A stretch of 39,772 bases of DNA from NCBI RefSeq assembly GCF_014656095.1, contig NZ_BNBT01000071.1, positions 1 through 39,772 of the forward strand, read 5' to 3'. A program made the position numbers and the translations under genes. Below the pieces are notes generated by a model. It saw nothing but the letters and a program-made list of their open reading frames with translations. It made no database searches and was not told the DNA's origin. Positions 16,671 to 24,185 of this stretch are shown in pieces (positions within the stretch are counted from its first letter, which is position 1; every line of letters starts with the position of its first letter). The DNA is from Streptomyces longispororuber (lineage in GTDB: Bacteria > Actinomycetota > Actinomycetes > Streptomycetales > Streptomycetaceae).

Positions 16671-17947
16671 CGGGTGTCCTTCCGGTGCGGCCCGTGGGCG
16701 GGCGCGGCCGAGGGGCCGGCCGCCGCGAGGGATTCGAGGTGGGGCACGAGGGCGGCCGGGGCGGGCTGGGCGAGCATGTCGTGGCGCAGCTCGCGGGCGG
16801 CGCGGGCGTGCGCGGCGTCATCGAGCAGTCCGAACAGCGCGTCGCGGATCTGCCGCGTAGCGGACCGCGGTGTGTCGGCGGCCAGTTCACCGCGTACGAG
16901 GTGACGCCCGGCCCCGAGCGTCTCCAGGCGGTCGCCCGTCATCATCTGCTCGGGGCGCGGCGAGACGATCAACTGGGGCGTACCGGACCAGACGGATGTC
17001 ATCGTCGTGCCGCCGCCGCCTTGGTGGACGACGGCCGCACAGGACGGAAGGAGGAGGCTCAGCGGCAGGTTCTCCACGACGCGGGTACCGGCGGGCAGCC
17101 CCTCCGGCGGGGCCTGTCCGGCGTCCGACAGGGCGAGGACGAGGTCCGCGTCGAGGTCCCGCACGGCGGCGAGGACCTGGTCGAAGACCTCCGGGGCGCC
17201 ACTGCCCCCGATGCGGCCGCTGGTGAGGCCCCAGGTGACACAGACACGGGGCCGGGCGGGCGCGTCGAGCAGCCAGTCCGGGCCCGCTCCGGGACCGTTG
17301 TAGGGCACGTAGCGGTAGCGGAGCCGGGGATCGGGCGACGGCAGCGACATGCGTGGCGGGCAGGGGTCGATCCAGACGTCCGGCTCGGCCTTGGGCGCCA
17401 CGCCGAACCGCTCGAACAGCGCCGCGAAGTCCGGCGCGAGGTCTCCGGTGAGGGGGTCGCGGTGGTGCTTCGGCAGCACGATGTTGCCCCACAGGGTGGC
17501 CGCGGTCGGCACGTCGAGCACCGCGCCCGCCACCAGGCCCGCGAAGGTCACCGCGTCGTGCACGACCAGGTCGGGCCGCCAGGCGCGGGCGAAGCCGACC
17601 AGGCCGTCCACCATCGCCGCGGCCATCGCGGTCTGCTTGTGCCCGAGCGCGGCGTACATCTCCCGCTGCGGGGGACTGAGCAGCTCCGGTCTGCCGAGCC
17701 AGTCGTTGGTCCACCGGGCCTGACGGTGCCAGGAGCTCAGGGCGGGTGCCGTGGACATCCCGACGAGGTCGGCGTCGTCCGCGACCGTCACCGGGCTCAG
17801 CCCGGCCCGGCCCACGGCGTCGGCGAGCCCAGGACCGACGGCGACCCGGACGTCGTGTCCGGCGGCCTGCAGGGCCCAGCCGAGAGGGACCATCGGATAG
17901 AGATGGGACGGCCATGCCCACGTGGTGAGCAGTACGCGCAAGATCAT
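16667..17947 (-). CDS. Glycosyltransferase 5, GT-B fold (426 aa)
   Basis: Subfamily mate of GT4. It starts MILRVLLTTWAWPSHLYPMV, has HKQTAMAAAMVDGLVGFARA, VVHDAVTFAGLVAGAV, WIDPCPPRM, VPYNGPGAG and CVTWGLTSGR. The donor-site motif reads VVHQGGGGTTMT, so the second His of the usual H-H-G-G is Gln, as is seen in aglycone-transferring enzymes. The ATG at 17947 sits directly after GAGGTG; the TTG at 17941 gives the more family-like MRVLL start with better spacing (GAGG plus 8) and may be the true one (424 aa). First gene of a three-gene coupled operon with the hydroxylase and O-methyltransferase. Confidence 0.92.
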   Translation of the reverse strand: MILRVLLTTWAWPSHLYPMVPLGWALQAAGHDVRVAVGPGLADAVGRAGLSPVTVADDADLVGMSTAPALSSWHRQARWTNDWLGRPELLSPPQREMYAALGHKQTAMAAAMVDGLVGFARAWRPDLVVHDAVTFAGLVAGAVLDVPTAATLWGNIVLPKHHRDPLTGDLAPDFAALFERFGVAPKAEPDVWIDPCPPRMSLPSPDPRLRYRYVPYNGPGAGPDWLLDAPARPRVCVTWGLTSGRIGGSGAPEVFDQVLAAVRDLDADLVLALSDAGQAPPEGLPAGTRVVENLPLSLLLPSCAAVVHQGGGGTTMTSVWSGTPQLIVSPRPEQMMTGDRLETLGAGRHLVRGELAADTPRSATRQIRDALFGLLDDAAHARAARELRHDMLAQPAPAALVPHLESLAAAGPSAAPAHGPHRKDTR

Positions 17948-17996
17948 CACCTCGAACGGGGTCGGGAAACGCCGGGGCGATGGTTTCGCCGGGGCT

Positions 17997-18025
17997 TCGA
18001 CGGCGGGCCGAGCCACGGTCGAGGA
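17997..18025. promoter_or_regulatory. Three 11-bp-phased heptamers, SARP-box candidate
   Basis: TCGACGG (17997-18003), CCGAGCC (18008-18014) and TCGAGGA (18019-18025) are separated by exact 4-base spacers, so the repeat period is 11. SARP regulators bind such direct heptamers near -35 of their targets. The site is 50-78 bases upstream of the GT5 start and lies in the divergent GT5/SDR region. The AfsR-type protein at 7722-11063 is the obvious candidate binder. Confidence 0.6.
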
Positions 18026-18132
18026 GGCCGGTCCGGGCCACGAGGTGCCATGGCCCGGCCCCGGGGGTGTCGGCCTGCGGCCCGCCGACCGGTTCGCACG
18101 AGCCGGCCCCGGTCCTCCTCCCGCCCGTTCTC

Positions 18133-18156
18133 CCTGCTTCGAAGCAGGTTCGAGGC
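18133..18156. promoter_or_regulatory. Perfect palindrome overlapping a heptamer pair upstream of the SDR
   Basis: CCTGCTTCGAAGCAGG (18133-18148) is a perfect 16-bp palindrome. Overlapping it are TCGAAGC (18139-18145) and TCGAGGC (18150-18156), heptamers 11 bases apart. The spot is 63-86 bases upstream of the SDR start. It could be a SARP box, a repressor operator, or both in competition. Confidence 0.55.
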
Positions 18157-18218
18157 CGGGGCGCCATGCTCTGCCCGGCCATGTCGGCCGGACGAGCGGA
18201 CGGAAACAGGAGGGTCGG

Positions 18219-18980
18219 ATGGACTGGGGTGTGCGGGACCGGACGGTGCTGGTGACCGGGGGCAGCAAGGGCATCGGGCTCGCCGTGGCCAGGGCGTTCG
18301 CCGCCGAGGGGGCGCGGGTCGCGCTGACCTGGCGGTCGGACGAGGAGGGCGCCGCACGTGCCGCCGAGGAGCTGGGTGCCGCTGACGGCCGTGCCTGCCA
18401 CGTGCGGTACGCGCTCGACGAGCCGGACTCGCCCCGGGCCGCCGTCGACGAGGTGACCTCCCGCTGGGGTGGCGTCGACGTGCTCGTCGCCAACGCCCTC
18501 GTACGGCCGCGCCGCCGCACCCCCGGAGAGCGGTTCGAGGACCTGTCGCCGGACGAGTGGGTGCCGCTGCTCGAGGGCAACGTGTCCGGCACCGTCCGCA
18601 CGGTGCAGGCGGTGCTGCCGGGGATGCGGAAGCGGGGCTGGGGACGCGTGGTGTTGGTGTCCTCGCACGTGGCGGTCGACGGCAAGCCCCGCCAGGAGAT
18701 CTACGGCGCCGCGAAGATGTCGCTGCACGGCCTGACGCGCAGCCTCGCCTGGGACGCGGGCAGGGACGGCGTCCTGGTCAACGTGGTCAGTCCCGGCCTC
18801 ACCCTCACCGAGGGTGTCCGCACCGTCCTGCCCGCCGAGGTGCGGGACGAGGAGCGGCGGCTGACCCCGACGGGTCGCCTGAGCGAGCCGGAGGAGGTCG
18901 CCGCCGCCGCGCTGTTCCTGGGCTCCGGCGCCAACGGCAACATCTCCGGGCAGGTCCTCACGGTCGCGGGCGGACGCTGA
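18219..18980 (+). CDS. Short-chain dehydrogenase/ketoreductase, FabG/OxyM-like (253 aa)
   Basis: A classical NADPH-dependent SDR. TGGSKGIG at 13-20 is the cofactor loop, VANALV near 89-94 replaces the usual N-N-A-G, Ser149 in VLVSSHVAV, Tyr162 and Lys166 in YGAAK complete the active site, and it ends SGQVLTVAGGR as FabG enzymes do. It may reduce a polyketide carbonyl in tailoring, or be the PKS ketoreductase; the sequence looks more like FabG and tailoring SDRs than ActIII, and no other ketoreductase of ActIII type is seen in the window. ATG at 18219 follows AGGAGGG by 4 bases. Divergent from the GT5 operon and convergent with the CerJ-like gene. Confidence 0.88.
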   Translation: MDWGVRDRTVLVTGGSKGIGLAVARAFAAEGARVALTWRSDEEGAARAAEELGAADGRACHVRYALDEPDSPRAAVDEVTSRWGGVDVLVANALVRPRRRTPGERFEDLSPDEWVPLLEGNVSGTVRTVQAVLPGMRKRGWGRVVLVSSHVAVDGKPRQEIYGAAKMSLHGLTRSLAWDAGRDGVLVNVVSPGLTLTEGVRTVLPAEVRDEERRLTPTGRLSEPEEVAAAALFLGSGANGNISGQVLTVAGGR

Positions 18981-18983
18981 GGC

Positions 18984-19000
18984 GGGGCGGCGCCCGCCCC
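18984..19000. terminator. Compact hairpin after the SDR gene
   Basis: GGGGCGG (18984-18990) and CCGCCCC (18994-19000) enclose a 3-base loop directly behind the SDR stop. Such a compact GC stem could end transcription, but without a T-run the call is weak. The remaining 19001-19194 shows only diffuse GC-rich inverted repeats. Confidence 0.4.
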
Positions 19001-19194
19001 CGGGCGTCTGCGTGCCCAGGTGAGATCCCTGCCCCGAGCCGGTGCCACGGGGGCCGCCCCCACGGCGAGCCGACCGGCCGCACCGGCCTGAACGCCGTGC
19101 TCCGTTCCGCCCCGCCGCGGCACCGGCCACCGGCTCGACGTGGCCCACACCGCACGGGCCCGTCCCGGCCCGACGGCTCGCCGGGCCACCGGCC

Positions 19195-20229
19195 TCACAC
19201 GGTGGCGCTGCTCAGGATCTCCACGACCGCCGCCGTGCAGGTGTAGCCCGCGCCGCCGCCGAACAGCAGCACCCGGTCGCCGGGCACGACGGCTCCCGTC
19301 TCCGTCAGCTCGGCGAGCCCGGCGAACTGGTCGCCCGCGCCGAGGTGCCCGGTCGTGCGGCCGTACGACCAGGAGGTGCGCTCGTCAGGTATCCCGAGCA
19401 GGTCGTGCAGCTCGTGCCCGGTGCCGCGCCGGGAGACGGGGATGACGGCCCGTGCGATGTCCTGGACGTCCGTGCCGGAGTCTTCGAGGACGCGGGTCCT
19501 CGCCGCGACCAGCAGGTCGATGTAGCGGTGCGTGAGGTCCTCGTACGCCGCGGCACGGGCGCCGTCGACGGTGCGCTGCCCCAGGTCGACCGTCGGCACG
19601 GGCTCCTGCGGGTGGCGTCGGAACGGCTCGTCGCCGCGGCCGAGTATCTCCAGTGAGTTGTCGGCGGACGTCACCGTGGCGAGCACCCGGGCGAAGCCGC
19701 CGCGGGTGGAGAGGACCAGCGCGCTCGCCCCGTCGCCGTACATCGTCACGTCGACGGTGTTCCAGCGGTCGACGCGGGGCCCGGAGAACCGGTCGGCCGT
19801 GGTGATCAGGGCTGCGTGCCCCGAGGCCGGACCGGCGCCCAGGTAGGACGCGGCGAGTTCCAGGCCGCCCATGCCGCCGTTGCAGCGCTGCGCGATGCTG
19901 AACGCGGGCACCTGCCGGCCGACGGCCTCGTGGGCGACGTAACTCGCCTCGGGCCACATGTCGATGCCCTGGTACCAGAGCGAGGCGTGCAGAACCAGGG
20001 CCACGTCCGCGGGATCGGTACCGCCGTGGCGCAGCGCCTCGCGGGCCGCCCGCACCGCCATCCGCGGCGGTGCGTCCTGCTCGGCGTCGGACGCCACCGC
20101 GAGCGAGGTGATGCCGCGCAGTCGACGCCGCTCGGGCTCCAGGAGGCCCGCGGCGACGGCGTCGTCGGCCGACACGAGGGGCGGCAGCCAACTGGCCACA
20201 CCGGACACATACAGGTTCTCCCAACGCAA
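19195..20229 (-). CDS. Ketosynthase-III-like acyltransferase, CerJ type (344 aa)
   Basis: Thiolase-fold protein. The nucleophile is Cys116 in SIAQRCNGGMGG. The canonical KAS III His-Asn pair is missing: where FabH has P-H-Q-A-N this protein has P-V-S-R-R (264-268), and where FabH has Y-G-N-T it has Y-G-R-T (289-292). Instead TTGHLGAGDQ brings His295 and Asp300. This matches the KS-III homologues that make esters rather than C-C bonds, such as CerJ, which puts malonyl units on sugar hydroxyls in cervimycin biosynthesis; from memory Cys116 and His295 also have the same numbers there. A role as starter-unit KS III is the alternative. The TTG start at 20229 follows GGAGG by 5 bases and gives MRWENLYVSG. 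Divergent from the 3-dehydratase. Confidence 0.87.
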   Translation of the reverse strand: MRWENLYVSGVASWLPPLVSADDAVAAGLLEPERRRLRGITSLAVASDAEQDAPPRMAVRAAREALRHGGTDPADVALVLHASLWYQGIDMWPEASYVAHEAVGRQVPAFSIAQRCNGGMGGLELAASYLGAGPASGHAALITTADRFSGPRVDRWNTVDVTMYGDGASALVLSTRGGFARVLATVTSADNSLEILGRGDEPFRRHPQEPVPTVDLGQRTVDGARAAAYEDLTHRYIDLLVAARTRVLEDSGTDVQDIARAVIPVSRRGTGHELHDLLGIPDERTSWSYGRTTGHLGAGDQFAGLAELTETGAVVPGDRVLLFGGGAGYTCTAAVVEILSSATV

Positions 20230-20377
20230 GGAAGCCTCCCGGTTCAGGGTCGTGCAACGAGACGGCCGCCACCCTGGCAGGCGTCCTTGGAGCACGCGTC
20301 GAGCAGCGGCCCTCGTCCCGCACGGCCCCGGCGCTCGCCGTCGTACCGGTCGTTCCTCCGCCGTCTTCCAAGGTGAC

Positions 20378-20395
20378 TTGAACCGGTGTCGAAGT
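20378..20395. promoter_or_regulatory. Heptamer pair in the divergent CerJ-like / dehydratase region
   Basis: TTGAACC (20378-20384) and TCGAAGT (20389-20395) are 11 bases apart and lie 43-60 bases upstream of the 3-dehydratase start. They fit a SARP box loosely. Other sequence in 20230-20437 shows no clear motif besides the ribosome sites of the two genes. Confidence 0.4.
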
Positions 20396-20437
20396 CCGTC
20401 GGTGAGAGTGGCGGACATCCTGACCTGGAGGTGGACG

Positions 20438-21745
20438 ATGGCCGTCGAGGCCAAGCGGCTGATTCTTGAAGCGGTGGAGAAGTACCACCTGGAAGCGTCC
20501 GGCGAGACGGAGTTCGTCCCCGGCGTCACACCGATTCTGCCGTCCGGCGCGGTCCTCACCGCCGAGGACCGGGTCGCGCTGACGGAGGCGGCCCTGGACA
20601 TGCGGATCGCCGCGGGGGTCAGCTCCCGCACGTTCGAGCGCCGCTTCGCCAAGACGCTCGGCCTGCGCAAGGCGCATCTGACGAACTCCGGCTCGTCGGC
20701 GAACCTGCTGGCCCTGTCGGCACTGACGTCGCCGCAGCTCGGCGACCGGCGGCTGCGTCCCGGCGACGAGGTGATCACGGTCGCCGCGGGCTTCCCGACC
20801 ACCGTCAACCCCATCTACCAGAACGGCATGACGCCGGTCTACGTGGACGTCGAGCTGGGCACCTACAACGCCTCCGCCGAGAAGATCGCGGCGGCGATCG
20901 GCCCGAGGACCAAGGCCATCATGCTGGCCCACGCCCTCGGCAACCCGTACGAGGTCGACGAGATCGCCCGGCTCGCGGACGAGCACGGACTGTTCCTCAT
21001 CGAGGACAACTGCGACGCGGTGGGCTCCCTGCACCAGGGCAAGCTGACCGGCACCTTCGGCGACCTGGCCACCACCAGTTTCTACCCCGCGCACCACATC
21101 ACGATGGGCGAGGGCGGCTGCGTCCTGACCGACAACCTGGTGCTCGCGCGGATCGTCGAGTCCATGCGCGACTGGGGCCGCGACTGCTGGTGCGAGCCCG
21201 GCGAGGACGACACCTGCCACAAGCGGTTCCTCTACCGCCTCGGCGACCTGCCGGAGCGCTACGACCACAAGTACACGTTCTCGCACGTGGGGTACAACCT
21301 GAAGGCCACCGACATCCAGGCCGCGCTCGGCCTGAGCCAACTGTCGCGGCTCGACGACTTCGGCGCCGCCCGCCGCCGCAACTGGCAGCGGCTGCGCGAC
21401 GGCCTGGAGGGCGTCGGCGCCTATCTGCTGCCGACGGCAACACCCGGCAGCGACCCCAGTTGGTTCGGCTTCGCCGTCACACTGACCGAGGAGGCCGGCT
21501 TCGACCGGTACGACCTGCTGCGCTTCCTCGGCGACCGTAAGATCGGCACCCGGCTGCTGTTCGCCGGCAACCTCACCCGCCACCCCGGTTACCTGGACCG
21601 CGAGTACCGGGTGGTCGGCGACCTCGCCAACAGCGACATCATCCTGGAGCGTACGTTCTGGGTGGGTGTGTACCCGGGCCTGACGACCGAGATGATCGAC
21701 TACGTGGCCCGGTCGCTCCGGGAGTTCGCCATCGGCAAGCGCTGA
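20438..21745 (+). CDS. NDP-4-keto-6-deoxyhexose 3-dehydratase, PMP/[2Fe-2S] E1 type (435 aa)
   Basis: Removes the C3 hydroxyl of a 4-keto-6-deoxy sugar, the key step to 3,6-dideoxy and, with a 2,3-dehydratase, 2,3,6-trideoxy sugars. It has the aspartate-aminotransferase fold but the PLP lysine is replaced: SFYPAHHITMGEGG carries His219-His220. The iron-sulfur ligands are Cys192, Cys250, Cys252 and Cys260, exactly the C-X57-C-X1-C-X7-C pattern of E1/SpnQ enzymes. Length is normal. ATG at 20438 has GGAGG 6 bases upstream. No E3-like reductase is nearby, so ferredoxin or flavodoxin reductase from the host probably serves, as for SpnQ. It is followed by a strong terminator. Confidence 0.96.
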   Translation: MAVEAKRLILEAVEKYHLEASGETEFVPGVTPILPSGAVLTAEDRVALTEAALDMRIAAGVSSRTFERRFAKTLGLRKAHLTNSGSSANLLALSALTSPQLGDRRLRPGDEVITVAAGFPTTVNPIYQNGMTPVYVDVELGTYNASAEKIAAAIGPRTKAIMLAHALGNPYEVDEIARLADEHGLFLIEDNCDAVGSLHQGKLTGTFGDLATTSFYPAHHITMGEGGCVLTDNLVLARIVESMRDWGRDCWCEPGEDDTCHKRFLYRLGDLPERYDHKYTFSHVGYNLKATDIQAALGLSQLSRLDDFGAARRRNWQRLRDGLEGVGAYLLPTATPGSDPSWFGFAVTLTEEAGFDRYDLLRFLGDRKIGTRLLFAGNLTRHPGYLDREYRVVGDLANSDIILERTFWVGVYPGLTTEMIDYVARSLREFAIGKR

Positions 21746-21765
21746 CCCCGCCGCGCACACCGGCC

Positions 21766-21800
21766 GGCCCGCCCCCTCCTGGGAAGGGGGCGGGCCTTTT
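21766..21800 (+). terminator. Rho-independent terminator after the 3-dehydratase
   Basis: GGCCCGCCCCC (21766-21776) pairs perfectly with GGGGGCGGGCC (21786-21796), followed by TTTT at 21797-21800. It lies 20 bases behind the dehydratase stop and is the only hairpin in the cluster with a T-run. Confidence 0.88.
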
Positions 21801-21829
21801 CGCGTACGCCGACGTCCGACGGACGACGA

Positions 21830-21869
21830 GAGGGCCGGCCCCGGAGCCCCAGCCCCGGAACCGGCCCTC
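21830..21869 (-). terminator. Hairpin at the 3' end of the amidotransferase gene
   Basis: GAGGGCCGG (21830-21838) and CCGGCCCTC (21861-21869) form a 9-bp stem around a GC-rich 22-base loop, starting 13 bases beyond the amidotransferase stop on the minus strand. It would end the KS-CLF-ACP-amidotransferase transcript. Confidence 0.6.
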
Positions 21870-21882
21870 GGCGGTCCACCGC

Positions 21883-23742
21883 TCAGATGTCCAGCGACAC
21901 CCCGTACCGCCGCAGCCACGCGTCGAGCCACAGTGCCATCTCGACGCCGCCGCGGTCGTACGGGCGGCTCACCCCGCCCGACGCGCGGTCGGCGGCGCGG
22001 CGGGCCTTGCCGAGGTCGAGGAACGGCCGCACCGGCGCGTCCGGGTCGGCCAGCACCCCGGCCAGCTCCGTCCGCAGGGCCTGCGCGTAGCGCGGGTCGA
22101 GCGTCGCGGGGTAGGGGGTCTTGGCGCGCTGGAGGACCGAGGACGGCAGCAGGTCGGCGGTCGCGGCCCGCAGCAGGCTCTTCTCGCGGCCGTCGAACGT
22201 CTTCATGGCCCACGGCACATTGAAGACGTACTCCACGAGCCGGTGGTCGCAGAACGGCACCCTGACCTCCAGACCCACGGCCATGCTCATGCGGTCCTTG
22301 CGGTCGAGGAGGGTCTGCACGAAGCGGGTCAGGTTGAGATACGTGATCTCGCGCATCCGGCGCTCGCGAGCGTCCTCGCCGGGCAGTACGGGCACCTCGG
22401 CGAGGGCCTCACGGTAGCGGGCGTCGCGGTAGCCGGGGATGTCCAGCTTCTCCAGCAGCCCCTGGTCTAGCAGGCCGAGGCCGCCGAAGTAGCGGGCCGA
22501 TCCGGAGGTGAGCCAAGGGAAAGTGTCGGCGGCGACGGCGTTGGGGTTGCGGAACCACAGGTAACCGCCGAACAGCTCGTCGGCGGACTCGCCGGACAGG
22601 GCGACGGTGGAGCGCTGTCGTACCGCGCGGAACAGCAGGTACAGCGACGGCCACATGTCGCCCCAGAACGCCGGCGGCAGGTCCGTGGCGCGCAGTACCG
22701 CGGCTCGCACCGCCGGGTCGGCCAGCTCCGCGCTGTCCAGCAGCACCTCGCTGTGGTCGGCGCCGACGTGCGCCGCCAGCTCCTGGGCGAACGGCGCGTC
22801 CGGCGAGGCCCGTACCGCGTCGGGGGCGAAGCCCTCCTCGGCGTGAGCGAAGTCGACGGCGAACGAGCGCACCGGCCCCTCGCCCCGCGCCTTCAGGGCC
22901 CGTGCGGCGAGCGCGGTCACCGCGGACGAGTCGAGCCCGCCCGACAGCAGGGAGCACAGCGGCACGTCGGAGATGAGCTGGCGGGACACGATGTCCTCGA
23001 GGAGCCCGCGCACCGTGCCGATCGTGGCCGTCAGGCCTTCGGTGTGCTCGCGCGCCTCCAGCCGCCAGTAGCGACGGGCCAGCGTGCCCTGGCGGCGGAC
23101 GCGCAGGACCTCGCCGGGCCGCACCTCGTGGATCCCGGAGAACACGGCGTGCCCCGGCGTCTTCACCATGTCCAGGGCCTCGCACAGCCCCTCGCGGTCG
23201 ACGGCGCGCGGCACCGACGGGTGGGCGAACAGCGCCTTCAGCTCGGAGCCGAAGACGATGCCGTGCGCGGTCCGGTGGTAGTAGAGCGGCTTCACGCCCA
23301 TGCGGTCGCGCACCAGGACCAGCTCCTCGGTGCGCGCGTCCCACACGCCGAACGCGTACATGCCGTTGAGCCGGTCGACGAGGTGCTCGCCCCACTCCAG
23401 GTAGGCGTGCAGCACGACCTCGGTGTCGCTGCGGGTGCGGAACACATGGCCCGCCGCCTCGAGTTGGGCACGCAGCTCGGTGAAGTTGTAGACCTCCCCG
23501 CAGAAGGTGAGCGCGGCCACGGTCGTGTCGCCCGCGGTGAACGTCATGGGCTGCGCGCCGCCCGCACGGTCGATGATGGACAGGCGCCGGTGCCCGAGGA
23601 CGCAGCGGCGCGTGGCGAACACGCCCTCGTCGTCCGGGCCCCGGCACGCCAGGGTGTCCGTCATCGACCGCGCGGTGGCGGGAAGCGAGGGATCGGAGGA
23701 GAGGTCATGCTCGTAGTCGACCCACCCGACGATGCCACACAT
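21883..23742 (-). CDS. Asparagine-synthase-like amidotransferase, OxyD type (619 aa)
   Basis: Class II glutamine amidotransferase with an N-terminal nucleophile Cys2 (MCGIVGWVDYEHD), CRGPDDEG and the glutaminase CGEVYNF segment, then the synthetase domain with the ATP loop SGGLDSS at 267-273. In tetracycline-type pathways such a protein (OxyD) makes the malonamate starter, giving the carboxamide of ring A. Its place at the end of a minimal PKS operon, 53 bases after the ACP gene, fits this. Other aromatic pathways use AsnB-like proteins to amidate a finished acid, so amidation at a later step is the alternative. The ATG at 23742 gives the mandatory Met-Cys start. Confidence 0.92.
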   Translation of the reverse strand: MCGIVGWVDYEHDLSSDPSLPATARSMTDTLACRGPDDEGVFATRRCVLGHRRLSIIDRAGGAQPMTFTAGDTTVAALTFCGEVYNFTELRAQLEAAGHVFRTRSDTEVVLHAYLEWGEHLVDRLNGMYAFGVWDARTEELVLVRDRMGVKPLYYHRTAHGIVFGSELKALFAHPSVPRAVDREGLCEALDMVKTPGHAVFSGIHEVRPGEVLRVRRQGTLARRYWRLEAREHTEGLTATIGTVRGLLEDIVSRQLISDVPLCSLLSGGLDSSAVTALAARALKARGEGPVRSFAVDFAHAEEGFAPDAVRASPDAPFAQELAAHVGADHSEVLLDSAELADPAVRAAVLRATDLPPAFWGDMWPSLYLLFRAVRQRSTVALSGESADELFGGYLWFRNPNAVAADTFPWLTSGSARYFGGLGLLDQGLLEKLDIPGYRDARYREALAEVPVLPGEDARERRMREITYLNLTRFVQTLLDRKDRMSMAVGLEVRVPFCDHRLVEYVFNVPWAMKTFDGREKSLLRAATADLLPSSVLQRAKTPYPATLDPRYAQALRTELAGVLADPDAPVRPFLDLGKARRAADRASGGVSRPYDRGGVEMALWLDAWLRRYGVSLDI

Positions 23743-23794
23743 GTGCTATGACCTTGCCTTTCCGTATCCCGGATGCTCTGCGCCGTTACCGCTC

Positions 23795-24052
23795 TCAGGC
23801 GGCTTGGGCGGCCGCGCGGTTGATCTCGTCGAGCAGGGCACGGGGTGTGCCGGTCACGCTGATCGCCTCGTCCGACAGGGCGATGCCGAGATCACGCTCG
23901 ACCCAGCGGATGGTGTTGAAGAGAGCGAGCGAGTCATAGCCGAGCGACTCGAAGTCGATGTCGAGGATGTCTCCCTCCAGGTTGATGTCCTCGTCCTCAC
24001 CGGCGCTTTCACGCAGGACGTCGACGAGTTCCTTGATGCCGAAGCTGGCCAT
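23795..24052 (-). CDS. Type II PKS acyl carrier protein (85 aa)
   Basis: Carries the growing poly-beta-keto chain on phosphopantetheine attached to Ser41 in ESLGYDSLALFN. The length and the acidic four-helix pattern (MASFGIKELVDVLRES, GEDEDINLEGDILDIDFESL, VERDLGIALSDEAI) are standard for aromatic PKS ACPs. The ATG at 24052 has AGAGG about 10 bases upstream; the longer frame from 24157 would add a basic low-complexity stretch and is rejected. It is the third gene of the KS-CLF-ACP-amidotransferase operon, 133 bases behind the CLF gene, which is a wide gap for this operon type. Confidence 0.96.
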   Translation of the reverse strand: MASFGIKELVDVLRESAGEDEDINLEGDILDIDFESLGYDSLALFNTIRWVERDLGIALSDEAISVTGTPRALLDEINRAAAQAA

Positions 24053-24185
24053 TGCGGGATCCTCTTTTCTGTTACCGGTGTCGGTGGTGTTGCTTCTCGT
24101 TCGGCCGCGGTGCCGTCGCGGCGGGGTGTGCCCGGCGGCGGGGCCACGGTGCGACACCGCTCCCCGCCTCCTTCGGCACGCACGC

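Noticed and set aside
19036..19139. Large inverted repeat GAGCCGGTG...CACCGGCTC about 100 bases apart
   Set aside because: Arms are short relative to the distance and to the GC content; likely chance.
19195..20229. KS-III as starter-unit priming enzyme (DpsC/FabH-like)
   Set aside because: The canonical His and Asn are missing and the amidotransferase already explains the starter; kept only as alternative.
19385..22213. 942-codon open frame on the minus strand
   Set aside because: It is antisense to the dehydratase and out of frame with the CerJ-like and amidotransferase genes; composition is typical of GC-rich shadow frames.
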